Part shown: positions 32,316-44,474 of the stretch, in pieces
Layout of the letters: each line of letters starts with the position of its first letter
Position numbering within the stretch: the stretch's first letter is position 1
Assembly (NCBI GenBank): GCA_037176885.1
Contig: JAWWNJ010000054.1
Coordinates: 310,001 to 374,000 of the forward strand
Length of the DNA: 64,000 nt
Origin: Favolaschia claudopus
Taxonomy: Eukaryota; Basidiomycota; Agaricomycetes; Agaricales; Mycenaceae
Direction: 5' to 3'
Notes under the pieces: generated by a model
Told to the model about the DNA's origin: nothing
Seen by the model: the letters and a program-made list of their open reading frames with translations, nothing else
Databases searched by the model: none
Made by a program: the position numbers and the translations under genes

Positions 32316-32855
32316 TAAGGCTCCAACCATTTAGTTTCCGTTTGCGAACTTTGGCAAATCAAACGGAAACGGTTAGGAAACAGTTTATAACGGTTTAAAA
32401 CTGTTTTAAACGGATGAATTTCTGAAGTGGTCGAATTGGGCGTACCTAGAGGTGAGTCGACATGTTTTGTTCCCCTCCTTCTCGCGTTTATCACCCCAGC
32501 AACCCCTAGATGTCCTCACATGGGACCCGAGCCAATATGAGACCCCAAATCCGCGCCCAGAAGTCGTCCAGTTTCCTCATTTGGACAAAGGTTGAGCATC
32601 CCAAGCTGCAAGTAATGAGCTATCATCATGTTCAGGGAGCAGAGACTGGTCTCTGGAACTTTGTGGTGGAAATATCAGTGAATTTTACTACCATTTTGAA
32701 AATTCTGTGTACTGAAAGGCAGTTCATTCAGCCCAACCGTTTGAACCGTTTACAAACTGTTTACAAACTGTTTCCGACCTCGAGCAAATTAAATGGAAAC
32801 GAAAACGGATATTACCGTTTACAAACGTTTGCAAACGGAAATGGTTGGAGCCTTA
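32316..32855. mobile_element. hAT-like MITE with TAAGGCTCCAACCATTT ends
   Basis: The ends TAAGGCTCCAACCATTT and the inverted AAATGGTTGGAGCCTTA resemble those of the element at 9199. Subterminal GTTTACAAACTGTTTCC and AAACGGAAACGG motifs are reiterated. An 8-bp duplication is not convincing (left ends in ATATTAG, right has ATTATATTAG). Confidence 0.7.
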
Positions 32856-32934
32856 AATTATATTAGAGTGGAGAGTAAATTAGGATTGCAATGTTAAGAT
32901 GCTGCTTCAGAGCAAGTACGATGGTATTATGTAA

Positions 32935-33056
32935 GGGGTGTCTTAACCCTTAATCAAGACCTAACATCGTCTTTAGCTGCTAAGGGTCAAAGTTAAGACC
33001 AAGTTAACCCTTAATTAACTTGACCCTTAACTCTTAACACTGGACCGCTGCAGTGT
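32935..33056. repeat. Small inverted-repeat block of TTAACCCTTAA motifs
   Basis: Repeated TTAACCCTTAA/TTGACCCTTAA wording, ending in CTTAACACTGG. The end is similar to that of the AAGGCTTAAG block near 39.78 kb. The boundaries are uncertain. Confidence 0.4.
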
Positions 33057-33224
33057 GTCAATTGCTCCCTTTTTGCTTCCGTTTTTTCCCTCCTTTCTAC
33101 TGATTTTACGGTTCTACCAAAAAGCTTGTTAGAACTTGGTTGTTTTTGTCAACTGCACCTTTTTATACCTCTCAATAGAAGAGTCAACATATATTAGGCA
33201 AGGACTGAGGTCAATGAAAGGAAG

Positions 33225-33520
33225 TATAAAAAAGCAAGAATAAAATGAGATCAAAAGGGCTCAAAAAGGACGCCCTGAGCGGAGCGTTCACACATTCCTT
33301 TTTGCGGCTCCTTTTTCACACCATTCTTTTTTTTTCAGTTTTGACCAGAATTGCCCAATTCACTCGGTTTTTTTGGTAGGTCTTCCATTTTTTACTATTC
33401 AAATTGAAAAGAAAAGAAAAGAAAGAAAGAAAAAACCCCCCGGCAAAAAACGAAGAGAATACAGAAAATACAGAAAACAGCAAAAAGGAGAACAAAAAGG
33501 GAGCGAAAAAGGGGGAAGAC
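33225..33520 (+). repeat. Repeat shared with 37670-37945
   Basis: Both copies run from AATGAGATCAAAA.GGCT through GGACGC, GCGGAGCGTTCAC/GACGGAGCGTTCAC and a purine-rich AAAAGGAGAACAAAAAGG tail. They are diverged by perhaps a fifth. The family and any function are unknown. Confidence 0.55.
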
Positions 33521-33605
33521 TATTATATGCGCAACCTCTGTCAGAAAACACTTTTCCCAAAATGACACCTCTCGATTGCGTTTGATGGCTGTAATAGTGT
33601 AACAT

Positions 33606-33715
33606 TAGAGAGTTTGCGGTGAGCCGCCAGAAGCCACCTGGCGGCTCTAATGGCATGCGGATTGGAGCGGCTATGCTGTCTGGCGGCTCGTTTGGCGGCT
33701 GGTACTTAAGACTGG
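33606..33715. mobile_element. Decayed GAGGCTTTGCGG-type MITE
   Basis: TTAGAGAGTTTGCGGTGAGC followed by GGCGGCTC repeats resembles the elements at 26482 and 50288; the right end is lost. The 21 bases before it (GGCTGTAATAGTGTAACATTA) also occur at 48676-48696 at the end of the Tc1-like transposase. Confidence 0.5.
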
Positions 33716-33719
33716 TTCA

Positions 33720-35320
33720 AATTTGGTTTTGCAAGTCTATTCTTAGTACTTAGTCATCATGAAGGCAGAGAAAACCATATATTGTGATTCCGAGTGGTGC
33801 GAGGGATTTCCGCTTGATCCAGAGGGAGTCCGCTTGATCCCGAGTGATGGATGGTGATGGGAACACAGTTTTGACAGACACCCACATGGATCTGCCAATG
33901 TCGGATGCCTTCTTTCCCTTTTTCGACTGTCTGCGAAGAATTTAAGCTTCCTAAACATCACTCTCAAGGACACAACTGCCATTGAATACAGCCTGGGCTG
34001 TTACAATACACAAAAGTCAAGGATTAACCCTAAAGAAAGCTGTCGTTGACCTCGGAGACAAAGACTTTTCATCGGGACTTTCAGATATTTTGATTGACCG
34101 GATGTAAATTACGAGACGGTCTTCTACTGGTCTATGTGTCTGTCGGCTAATTTTTCTATCGGCTAATTTATGTCTATCGTTTTGCAAGTGTCTGCCATAG
34201 AAACGGCGTGTCTGCCCCACTCTAGCACAAACAGGGGCCTTTCTGTGGGTCTGCGGTGTCTGTGGTGTCTGCCGCAGACCACTGCAGACATCTGTCGTTT
34301 TCCAGATGTGGCCATTTCGCGCGTCAAGACTTTGGCTGGAATTGCATTTCGAACGAGTTTTCACTGAGGACAACTGGAAAAACTCAATGTAACAGATTCA
34401 ATGCGGTCAAGTTGAGACTACTGATACACTACATTTACTCTCCACAGCCAACGAATGGACCTTACTTAGTACCAGTCAATATGTATTTTTCTGAAACCTC
34501 ATCTACTTGAACGTAGTTGATATAATTTCTTGTTCAACTTACTTTACTCCAATGTGCATTGTAATATTGATACAGGTACGAACTCCGGCATACAAATCAT
34601 ATTTAGACTTAGATATAGAGTAAGAATTTATATATTCTGGTTACATTTCTGGCCACAATAAATTTATTGTATTTTAGCTAGTTTCTGAGGTCCATATTCT
34701 AAATGAGAAACTTAGAACTTAACAATTAACTTGTTGGCCCGATAAATTGAGGAAACGCGGCAGTGAAGTAGTTCACATCACGGCAATCACGGCAAAATTG
34801 CCATATATGGAAGGTCGGCACATCCCGGCCAGTGCCGGCCGGAAAAAATTTGCGATTTTGGGGCCCTTTTTGGGCCGAAAAAGTCATTGTCACGCGTCAC
34901 CTAGGCTCGACACCAGATGCCATCAGCGCATCAAATGTCTGCCGCACCACTGAACCTTCGCCAAATCTCAACCAAATCCAAGGGACTTCTGCTATGGATG
35001 TTTGCTGGGGTCAGAATTGAGCTGTATTCGTGTTTTGCTACAGATATTGCTTCAGAATACCTGTCCCTCGCATGCTACATCAAAGTAAGGCCTCTCTCAT
35101 TGACCTCAAATAAAAATATATGCTAGAAAACTTCATTGTAGTTCTTATTTCTGGTCAGTTTCAGCTCAGAATCACTTGAATGCATGATTAGAATGGATCA
35201 CAAGAGTTTCCAGCAACCTCCGAGCGAATATGGCCCATATGGGCACAAACTGAGCAGCTTGAGCCCGGAGATGTAGGTATAGTCGGAGTTTGAAATTTCC
35301 GTCTGTCAATCTACGGCTAA
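33720..35320. other. 1.6 kb, no gene recognised
   Basis: Short GATCCCGAGTG and TCTGCCG direct repeats occur near 33790-33850 and 34255-34290. Open frames on both strands lack domains, and nothing is supported. Confidence 0.4.
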
Positions 35321-35326
35321 GTGCTT

Positions 35327-35382
35327 CCAGCCGTTATAGTAAGTAATACCTGCTTGCTCGTCATTACCACTATAACGGCTGG
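35327..35382. repeat. 14-bp perfect hairpin
   Basis: CCAGCCGTTATAGT at 35327-35340 pairs with 35369-35382 across a 28-base loop. It lies 25 bp from a MITE and may be a very small element. Confidence 0.65.
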
Positions 35383-35407
35383 TATCGAGCCTACATAGCC
35401 CTCGGTA

Positions 35408-35567
35408 CTGTACTATTTCGACCATAACTTCAGCCGCTGTGACCTGTGACCACTTAACTCCACTTTTTCACTGATTCAAATTGCGTTTTCCGGGCTGTTT
35501 TTGATTGGAAAACGGGCCAAAACTGCCCTGTGACCTGGGACATGAAGTTGTGGTCGAAATAGTACAG
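35408..35567. mobile_element. CTGTACTATTTCG-type MITE, 160 bp
   Basis: The ends CTGTACTATTTCGACCATAA and their inverted copy are flanked by TA (35406-35407, 35568-35569). It is the shortest of four family members in the window. Confidence 0.8.
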
Positions 35568-36103
35568 TAGAGCCAAAAAGCTATGGGATATGACAGATTT
35601 ATGGGTTATCCCAGCCAAAAACCGGTCAAAAACCCCCAAAAATGTAGTGCGTTCGGATCATCCTGCCAGCAGGATCAGGTTGCAGGAAGCAGGATCGGCA
35701 ACCCGGGTAAGGCCTTCCCGGGCACAACCCGGGCATGTCCGCGGCTTGGTGAATGACGGCATACGTGGGATCTCGAGTACAGAAACACTGTCTTTGAGTA
35801 GCTTTGAGTCCCCGAACGCGTTGGGATGTTGAGTCATAAAGGCACAAGTTTTTAATGATGTATTTTTGCATATGACGCGTCGAAACGCGTAGAAAGACGC
35901 GAAAAGAGGTGAAATAAGGAAAATGTTGATGGGTCACGGTACCTGTCCATCAGGCGGACCGTTGCCCCGATCAGCCATCATCCTGCATCATCGATCATCC
36001 TCCTTCTTGCTGCTGTCAGGACGATCCGAACGCAATCTTGGGTTATGGGAGCTATGGGTTATGACAGCTTTGACTGTATTTTACATGTATGTATATAGTA
36101 CAC

Positions 36104-36232
36104 CTCATTACTAAGCATTTGTTTGGGTACATAAAAACTCGAAAAGCCTCCTACGTATGTACGCTCTAGCGCGCGAGCAACATCTTTCTCACGAGTGACG
36201 TGAGCCGATATTATTTCCGAGTCAGTGTAAGA
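36104..36232 (+). repeat. Solo 3' end of a Tc1-like element
   Basis: About 130 bases match 59015-59118, from TTTGTTTGGGTACATAAAAA to CCGAGTCAGTG followed by TA. The transposase is absent. The LINE remnant follows immediately. Confidence 0.75.
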
Positions 36233-36239
36233 TGGTGTG

Positions 36240-37160
36240 CCTTATCTATTGAGGCAAAAAGTCTGCAGCTTCTGGAGAAGGTTCAACTGAAATTTTTGCG
36301 CCGAATGCTCGAAATTGGCTCGCGCTCGATGAAGGCCGTTCTCTTTTCCGAAACGGGGATTTGGCCGATTCGTTACCGCCGCATCTATCTTGCCCTGTGC
36401 TACTGGGTTCAGTTAGATGAAGATCGACCGGCATGGAATGCGCTGCAAGAATCTATCGTCAGCGCAATATCTCTTGGATAAATGATTTGCGAATTGTCCT
36501 TTCAAAATTGTACATCCCCGTGACACTGGATATCTCTGGTCCTTTGGAGGTTGCTGCAGTGAAAGAAGCCATGAATCAGGTCAAGCTCTCGATGGAGGCG
36601 TGGATTGACCATGAAATCTCGAATTCCTCCCGAACAAAAGTAGGCAGGCTTGAAATGGACAAGGAAGGACACGGGAAAATTGGTCAAAGACTCAAAAAAT
36701 CCTTGGACTTTCGACACTAGTACTACCTGCTCGTCAAAACACCTGGGCATCGACTTGCCCTCACGCGCATTGTTCTATCTAGTCACACACAGTCTCGCCG
36801 TGGAGCGCCGCAGGTGGAAGGAGCGAGGGAAAGATGTTGTCCCAAGGGAATGGCGCAAATGCCGATTCTGCCTTGAGGCCGCGGAGGACAAAGCTCATGC
36901 CATGTTCATTTGTCCTCATCCGGACCTCATGCAAGTCCGAGAGGAATTTCTCACCGGATTGTACGCGACCGTACCGGATTTTCAGAACGCTTTTACCGAC
37001 ATCATGTCACATGAACTTCTACGGCGCCGTCCTTGCGAAAAGGGAAGTCACACCGATTCTGGCGAAATTGGCCTTCAAAATCCTTCAAATTTACGACGCA
37101 GTGCCTATGCTGCTGGTTTATCCGCCACCGACGTCGACTGCGTAGGGTCACAACTTACCA
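36240..37160 (+). pseudogene. LINE ORF2 C-terminal remnant
   Basis: The first frame (36200-36481) reads LLEKVQLKFLRRMLEIGSRS and then RRIYLALCYWVQL, the region after the reverse transcriptase in non-LTR elements. Frameshifts near 36480 and 36660 lead into a third frame with CRFCLEAAEDKAHAMFICPH, the C-terminal Cys/His cluster. The reverse transcriptase core and the 5' part are missing. The next 240 bases (to 37389) are open but unrecognised. Confidence 0.7.
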
Positions 37161-37669
37161 CCCTAAAGTCATTGGGCTCGCTTTGGCGAGTGGTGTGCCT
37201 GCGTCGGCAAAGGGAAAGACGTTCAATTGCGTCAGGTTACTGGTGGATACTGGGGATTTATACCTGGTGGGAGAGAACTCCCCACAGGTCCTACGGGTTT
37301 TAACCAGAGGTCCTGCCATACAAGCGGCCGGCCAGTTCCCTGATTGCGTGGCGCGATTGACCCCCTGGAAAGACGTTGTGCTCGGTTGACATCTTGTACT
37401 CTAGAATTCTGTGAGGATAACCACCCGTACAGTACTACATGTATGTCTTCCCTAAACTCGCAGTTCAGACTGTGGACCGCGCGCGTATAATACATCCCTC
37501 CCCCCTCCCCCCCCTTATCACTCCGATCAAAAGTTGAGCTCGCGCAATTTTCTTTATTGCGGGGTAAAATCGAGTGATAAGGACTTTGTTGACATGATGT
37601 TTCGGCTTACATAGCCACGTGCCCGGGGTGACGTCTATCTTACCAAGGAATGAAAGAAATGAAATGCGA

Positions 37670-37945
37670 AAAAAGGAGGCAAAAATGAGATCAAAATGGC
37701 TGAAAAGGACGCACCGGACGGAGCGTTCACGATAGCCTTTTTGAAGCTCCATTTGTGGCGCCATTTTTTCCACTATTTTGGCTAAAACTCGCCGTTGGAC
37801 TCCGTTCTTTTTGCCAATACACCCTTTTTGACATTATAAATGAAAAAAGGAAAAAAAAACTCGAAGAAAAACGAAGAGAAACCCAAAAAGGACGAAAAAG
37901 GAGAACAAAAAGGAAGCAAAACGGAGCGGAAAAGGGCTATCGTGG
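37670..37945 (+). repeat. Second copy of the repeat at 33225-33520
   Basis: Same order of motifs as the copy at 33225, with the purine-rich AAGGAGAACAAAAAGG tail. A poly-C/T block (37495-37515) lies upstream. Confidence 0.55.
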
Positions 37946-38189
37946 ACGACCCTAATTGCCCTCAAAACATTATTGTTCACGCGACTCGCAAAGATTCCGC
38001 GGCCTCTGTCGATGCCGGAGACGACAAAGAAGGAAAGGTTTGGGTGTACAAGAGGAGACGTCGGAAGAAGGGATGATCGGAATTCCCGAGGTGCGCATGC
38101 GGCAATTTCTTTTTGGAAACAGGGCTCTCATTCCTACAGAATCCTTCGAATTCGATTCATCGACGCGCCCCTTGTCTTCTACCGTCACC

Positions 38190-39030
38190 ATGCCCGACCA
38201 AGCGTCGACGAGTACCTCCGTCGCTCCTCCCATTCTCTCTACAGCCGCCTCCGATGCTTGTGCCCCCGGCTCCCTCCCTGCAGCCGTGAAACGACTATAT
38301 GAAGAGATTGTGCAAGGCATCACGCCAGGCATTAAGGAGGCTAAGAAACGAAAGCGAACGCAATAGTACGCGACGAATTCTTGATTCTCTTCATCCCTCA
38401 TACCCTCTAGTGGATCAATGTCTGCTGTAGACAAGCACATATCTACCTCGAAACACTTTCCTCGCGGCGTGAACTCGTGTCTCGAAATAGTCATGACATA
38501 CGGTGCCGAAAGCCAATGGGGACCACCTCCGGATCCCAATTCACCCGCGCTGACCAAAGAGTATGCTTCCTTCGTCATGACTGCGCGTTGCACTCACCCG
38601 CATCCATATCAGGGAAAACAGACTTGTCGCTGCGTTTGACAAGCTCTTCTTAGTTGCTCCTGAACTGCTGCCGGCGATAACACAATTTTACTTGGAGATC
38701 CCCGAGAAGCCTGATGAATGAGACCGACTTGTACGCACGGTGAGTCCTGGTCCTGTTGTGTGGTCTTCCGAGCCAGCCCACGAGTGACAATTTCCAGATG
38801 CGCGAAGCGGCGACAAGTGCCCGAACCACCGATACAAATGGAATCAAACACAAGCTATCGTATCGTATTTCCTTCCCAACCCGCTCAAACAGGCGCTTTT
38901 CCCGCCCGTCCCGGAGCAAGAGCTCAAGTCCGATCGCGGGCTCGCACATCCTATACTCCGCTACTACATAAATCATCGGGTTGAAAGATCGCCTCAAACT
39001 TCCACCCCTGAAGGTGCCGAGTGTGGGGTA
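38190..39030 (+). pseudogene. DUF6698-like gene, decayed, four exons visible
   Basis: Start ATG at 38190 in good context (GTCACCATGC). Exons 38190-38365, 38411-38560, 38613-38739 and 38798 to about 39000 are joined by introns of 45-58 bp that keep one frame. Exon 1 ends in a basic tail (KEAKKRKRTQ), exon 2 has ISTSKHFPRGVNSCLEIV, exon 3 has LVAAFDKLFLVAPELLPAI, and exon 4 has REAATSARTTDTNGIKHK followed by FLPNPLKQALFPPVPEQE. That succession resembles a mushroom family I remember as DUF6698, usually multicopy and near transposons. A stop at 38719-38721 (TGA, perhaps from CGA) and a frameshift near 38850 break it. Confidence 0.6.
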
Positions 39031-39735
39031 CGTTAATTGTGTTCATCTATTTAACCTGTCTGATGATCTTCCGCTCTGTCCAGCGATGAACAGGAACCCA
39101 ATTCGACGGTAGAGTGAGTGTTCATCTCCCTCACCCGTTTGCGAAAGCACGGACTCGTATTCATGGACGTGGGCAGCCACGGCTCGGAAATCGAGCTGTT
39201 TGCATATGTTTGTTCCTCAGGACTTGCCCCAAACCGGCGGTTTTTTGATCGTTGAGTCCGTTGAGGTCCATATTCCCCCCGGCACAAGGATTTTGTGCCT
39301 TAACTTCATAGTAGATAGGCTTGGCTGTCCCCTGTTCAAAGATGAAAACAATTCATGAGTATCACATCAATTTATCGGCGGCTTACGCCGCAGCCATCAA
39401 CGGTATTTTTCTCACCCCATAGAGCCACGAAAAAGTTCGGAAAAAGTCTAGTAAATTCTGGGAGCAATGTTAAGACAGTAAGGAATTTGTGTGCAAAATT
39501 TCAAGAGGTTTGGAGGAATATTCGCAGAGTTCAAGTGAGTTGAACATGGCACATAAATCAGCAATAATTGATCGTTCGGTTTTAGCGTCCCGCAAGAGCA
39601 AGTTTAGTCTGATAATACAACACATTGGTTAGGTACGAGTATATGATACACTGTATTAAGTCGAGCTTGTATTTTCCATTGGGAATACAGCAGCGCGCCT
39701 GGCAAATATGCGGGAAATTCAATGAAATCAGTGAA
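39031..39735. other. No gene recognised
   Basis: It may hold further decayed exons of the preceding gene, but no frame is convincing. Confidence 0.35.
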
Positions 39736-39737
39736 AT

Positions 39738-41636
39738 AATGTATAAGGCTTATTAAGGCCTTAACATAAGCCTTAAGCACTGGCCGCTCAGGTATCCAGG
39801 GCTTAAGAGCCCTTAAGGGTGATGCCGAGCTTCAGGGCGACAACCCGGGTATCTCCGGCGCCTGCCAACCAAATCGTCCGATCATTTCGTGGCTGTCGGC
39901 CTTGGGCATCTTCGGGAACAAGGTCGATGCCGTGTCGGCGCCCCCCGTAATATACCAAATAATTGACCGAATAATTGATGGGGGTATCATCAAACCTCCA
40001 CGACTGCTCAAGACTTTGATAAAATCCAAAGTAACTGACCTTGACCTGAAGATGTCGGAAAAATGCCGGATTGCTTCGAACGGCTTCTAACCAATTAGGA
40101 CCTTCGAGAACCCTAGGATGGCTTAGAACCGCTGGCAGTGTGGCTTATAATCCACCCTAAGCTAGCTCGAAAGACCTTATAAGCCAAGCAGTGTCTTAAG
40201 GGGATTAGAGGTGTCAGGCCATCTAAACAAGTTAATGAAAATGGGAAAACATCGGTAGACGCTCGCCCCCGTGTAAATTCATGCATCGTGACATGAAAAT
40301 TGGCCGCACAGAAAACCGCAAAAACGTTTGAAGTCCAAATGCCGAGATGCCGAGTAATGACGTCAGCGCTCCACATCCGCAGCACACATATGCTGCGAAC
40401 GCTGCTCGTCTCTCTTGTCTCCTCCCACCACCACCACGCCTCGACATCGTCGCCGTCAGTACCTCCCCTTCACCGCTCAACGGCCCGCATGCATCTCGTA
40501 CCCGCCCGGCGCCGCTGCTGCCGCTGCCGGCCGTGCACACGACGTCAGCAACTCGAGTCCGTATGGCAAAGTTAGCGAGAACTTACGACGAAAGGTGCGT
40601 CGATCACAGAGCTTTTCACCCTGTCCCTAATCCCTTCCTCACTAGGCTTGGTCGCCGCGTTGCAGTCAAGCTGCAGTCGACGTCTGACTGCCCCGAATCC
40701 GCCGTCGTTACCCCAACGCAACTCCCCCAGAATCCCCCTTCTGCACCTCCATACATTCATAAATCGTGTAATGCTACCCTTTAGGTGAGCTGTCGACTTA
40801 TCATATTCTGTTCACATTTTTGATCCACACGTCGTGCAGGCCATCGAATGTTCAGATTAATCCCTTAGCGTGGATCACACGACAACGACGATGCGCCGGT
40901 ATGTTTATCTGTTTTCGCCTTCGCTTTCGCCCTCCTCATCTCTACTTTTGCCAGCGTCAACCGCCGCCGCAAGCCCACTCATTTCAAGTGGTCCCAGGCG
41001 GGGCTGTTTCAATCCGGATCTCAAGATCACTCGCCGCATGCTCGGTGTTCATCTCGTTGTGCTTCGCCCCCGCCGCGCTCGTCCGTGTGCCGTGGGAAGT
41101 AGCGCAGGTAGTTATACTGTACCACTGTACCACTATTTAAAATGAAATAAAACTGTGTTCATCCCTCTTCATGTGTGATGTAGTACTGTCATAAATACAG
41201 GATAACTACAGGATACCTATTGTGCAAGCCAGTGGATCCTAGCGGCTTCCAAGGTGCTGGAAGGCTCTAATCGCGTAATGGATTAGAGTGGCTTAGAGGT
41301 CACCCGAGTGTCTTAGAGGCCATCATGAGGTTTTAACTGTACATTATAAGAGACCCCGAGGCTTGGGGCCTTCGAAGACCTTCTAACTACTTCCACGCCG
41401 CTATAAGCAATCCAGGAATTTTCCGACACTGATTAAAGTGCTTTTTGTGCAAATATGCCCCGATATACCTGCTCCACTGAAAAATTTACGCCTGTTTGAG
41501 GGTGGGAACTACCTACCTAAAAAGGAAATTAAGCCTTCAAGGTCTTAAGGGTTATCAAGGGATAAGGCTTAATAAGCCTTAAGGGTCGGCCAGACCTGAA
41601 TTTAAGGCTTAAGGCCTAAGGGCGAACACTGAAGGT
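39738..41636. mobile_element. Large block bounded by AAGGCTTAAG-rich inverted sequences
   Basis: The left side (39740-39825) and right side (41530-41634) are dense in AAGGCTTATTAAGGCC-like motifs in inverted order. A second inverted pair (CTTATAAGCC/CTTAGAGG wording) lies inside, at 40085-40205 and 41225-41400. The right end GGGCGAACACTG also occurs at 55595-55610. Exact ends and target duplications are not clear, so one or two nested elements are possible. Confidence 0.45.
40320..40790 (+). CDS. GC-rich open frame inside the AAGGCTTAAG block
   Basis: A 145-codon frame (ATG at 40347) rich in Pro, Ala, Ser and Arg lies in a GC-rich patch that contrasts with its AT-rich surroundings. A second GC-rich patch follows at 40900-41110. 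Two overlapping frames are also open, so the true frame is unclear and no domain is recognised. It could be a captured host gene fragment. Confidence 0.2.
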
Positions 41637-42475
41637 AGGGCTCATTCATACGGAACCTACGTCATGTGATCAAATGTGACGCTCCTTTTTGGGCGATTTC
41701 CTTGTTTTCAACCCCTTTTGACCGAATTCTGGCATAATTCCATGGGTTTGGATACGAAGATAACTGCATTTAGCTTTTCCAAGGACACCTGCATGGTTTT
41801 TTGCCCGATAGTTGATGCCGATGATTTATTGGTTCGGGAGCATTGTTTCACTTTCAATAAATCCAGTTCAGCTTCAAATATCAATCTATGTTGCAGTATT
41901 TCCCTAACAAGGTACTAAAGTAGATCTTCGTATTTACTTATGGCTTTGTGGTCACAGACAATGCAAAAGGAATGGGAAACGGCGGCTCATATAAGGGGCG
42001 TAAAACGAAACGGAAGTGCCGAGTCGACACTCGAGGCTGTCGTGGGGCGTGGAACCGTCAAAAGTGTGTAAATCACAATTCAAACGGTAAATGGGGCTCT
42101 TTTCTTTTTCTTTGCTTTTTCTTCTTCTTCGTATCGACTCCGTATTCTGACTGCGTGAGGCTACAGCTTCTCGTCTGGACTCGTCGGATATGAATTCTGG
42201 GAAGGGGCGATCTGTCAAGCGCCATAAAAAATGAACCCTTGCAATATGCTCGTGTTTACCAACAGCCTCGACGAGTAAATGCAGTCTACCCTTCAAGACG
42301 TAGGTTGTGTATTACAGGAGGGGGAGCTTGTGTATATTCGGCCCCCGGTCACTTTGGAAATTCTTGCCGTAGAACAGAAGTGTCACAAAAAAATGATTTA
42401 ATTCGGAAAAACTCTGTCTGAGCTCTCTACAATGGTCTACAAGGAGTTCTGAAGAGCCCTCACATGTGCAGAGTA
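41637..42475. other. No gene recognised
   Basis: A short T/C-rich tract lies at 42095-42130. The remaining sequence shows no repeats shared within the window and no domain. Confidence 0.35.
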
Positions 42476-42625
42476 ATTGGCATGAATTTCGTCATGAATT
42501 TCATATCTCATGATGTTTCGTCATGAAGGCCATCATGAATTTCAAAACTGCTTTCATGATGTTTAGAAACTTACCATTTTTGTGAGGTCGGAATTCCTAA
42601 CAAAACATCATGAATTTCGGTCATG
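42476..42625. repeat. Array of TCATGA-centred palindromes
   Basis: CATGAATTTCATGATG-type words repeat in both orientations, as at 2245-2410 and 50705-50910. No coding. Confidence 0.7.
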
Positions 42626-44474
42626 AAGGAGCTGGCCTATCTTCTGCTAAGTCCAAGGGTGTGCGGAAACTAAAAAAAGAATACCTACAGTGTAGTACTA
42701 TGTAGTAGGGTTCCTTGGATAGGGAGGGTTCCTTGATTAGTTTTGTTTTCTGGCTATCCACAACAGCTTGTAGTTGGATTCTTTTTGCTCAGCCCCATGA
42801 TATAGAGCCTATGTACAGTCTTAAAAAGTTTGAGCCCACGAGTGTGTCTGCGGTACGAGCAAGACACTACTTAAGGTGCATCAGCTGCCTAATTCGGCAA
42901 TGATCACTTTTCTTTTGCCCACTTCTCGTCTCCTTTCGGCGTGTTATGGCTGAAACTAATTCTCATGAGATAGTTGAGGATCTTATCTACGATTATATCC
43001 CCAAACTGGAGCAGATACGGACAAGATACGGCGGACTATAAATTGATTGGTCCTTTTCACAGGCTAAAGTGTGACATGACCCTTGAAATTGCACTGAAGT
43101 TCGCCCATTCTTATGCTCCCCCCAAGCGCCCGCGGCTAACCCACAAAAGAAGGCGGCTCCCAAACTATGAAATGGCTTGACTGGACGGAAAATGTGGTCG
43201 TAAGCACTGAGGGTAGAATCTGACTTGCATTTCTCAATTTTATGGGGCTGAGCCCTGGCAGTGAGGGCAAGATCGTTCTCGTGAATACCGCTGATCCGTA
43301 GGAATCGTAAGCAAGAGCTGGGTGAGACTAGCCTGACTAGATAGAGTTCGAAGATGCGATAGGCTCAGAGTTCATCCTCGAATTGACTTGTGCACATCAG
43401 ATCGTTTGAAAAAGGAGGGGCATGGTTGCTCTGGATTTTTGATTCGGTTGAGAAATGGATGAGTTGAGTCAAATCAGAGTCCAAGACAATTTATCGGGAC
43501 CGAGTCTGCAGTGAGAAAAGTCGAAGGACTCGGAGTTTGGTATAGTCGCAAAAATTAGAACGAGAGCCAAGAGCCCAGATAAAGTGGCTGTTAGAAATGA
43601 GTCGATGACGATGAGCTGCAGTGACCTTGCGGCTGGAACTGAACATTAATTCCGTGAGACGCAGGAAGGTGAAATGAAGGTCGCCAGTGGTGACAGAGGG
43701 TGATCGTTAGCATACAGTTGTCGAATACAATAGTTTTAGCGCATAAACGCTGGGGACGTCGATGGAGGCGATCATCAAATCGTCAACCTGTTGGATATTG
43801 CCTTTAGATGAGGATAAAGTCGCCAGCTTATCTGACTGGCGAACATGGCCGGATGCGTGTTCGAGGTTGAAAACGCTGAATATCAAAAGTATGGTCGATG
43901 CGTAATGTGTGTGTTTGTTGAATAGCGAGTGAGGAAGCGGGTGGAGAAAGCATCTTTACAAATGCTCACTTACGGATCGGAATGTAAACTGAATCCTGAT
44001 TGAAAAGAGCGATATGAGAGGGGATGGTGCATAGAGTTCGAACGACAGCGAAAGTACTCGCTTGAAGCGACACTTCTTCAATGAAATCGACATGTCCTAT
44101 ACATGAAAACACAAGGTGACGTTAGTAACGTGACTTTTGACAGAAAGTAACGTGCTTTTTGACAGAAAATCTTACGCGTCTTCTGTTGAAACCATGCGAT
44201 ACAGGGCTAGAGCACATGATGAGCGCATATTGCATACCTGGACTGTCTGCTGGCTCTTGCAAGATCAAAAAGGCCTCAAGTCAACGCGATCGAGGTACGA
44301 AGTCAAATTCAATTGTGTTGAAGGCTGGCTTTGCGAGGTTAGTACTAGTTTGGCTGATGTAATCACAATATATACACGTCCTGAGTCGTCGTTTCGATGA
44401 CAATTGACTCCCTAGAGTGCTGTGACATCGCATTGGTTCCCCGGTCAGTGATTTGGTTTGTTACAGTTCAGATT
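42626..44474. other. 1.85 kb, no gene recognised
   Basis: I see no shared repeats and no domain. A minus-strand segment at about 43540-43720 is open and protein-like but isolated. Confidence 0.35.

Noticed and set aside
42476..42625. CRISPR-like array because of regularly recurring words
   Set aside because: The repeats are palindromic, variable, unevenly spaced and on both strands, and the genome is eukaryotic.
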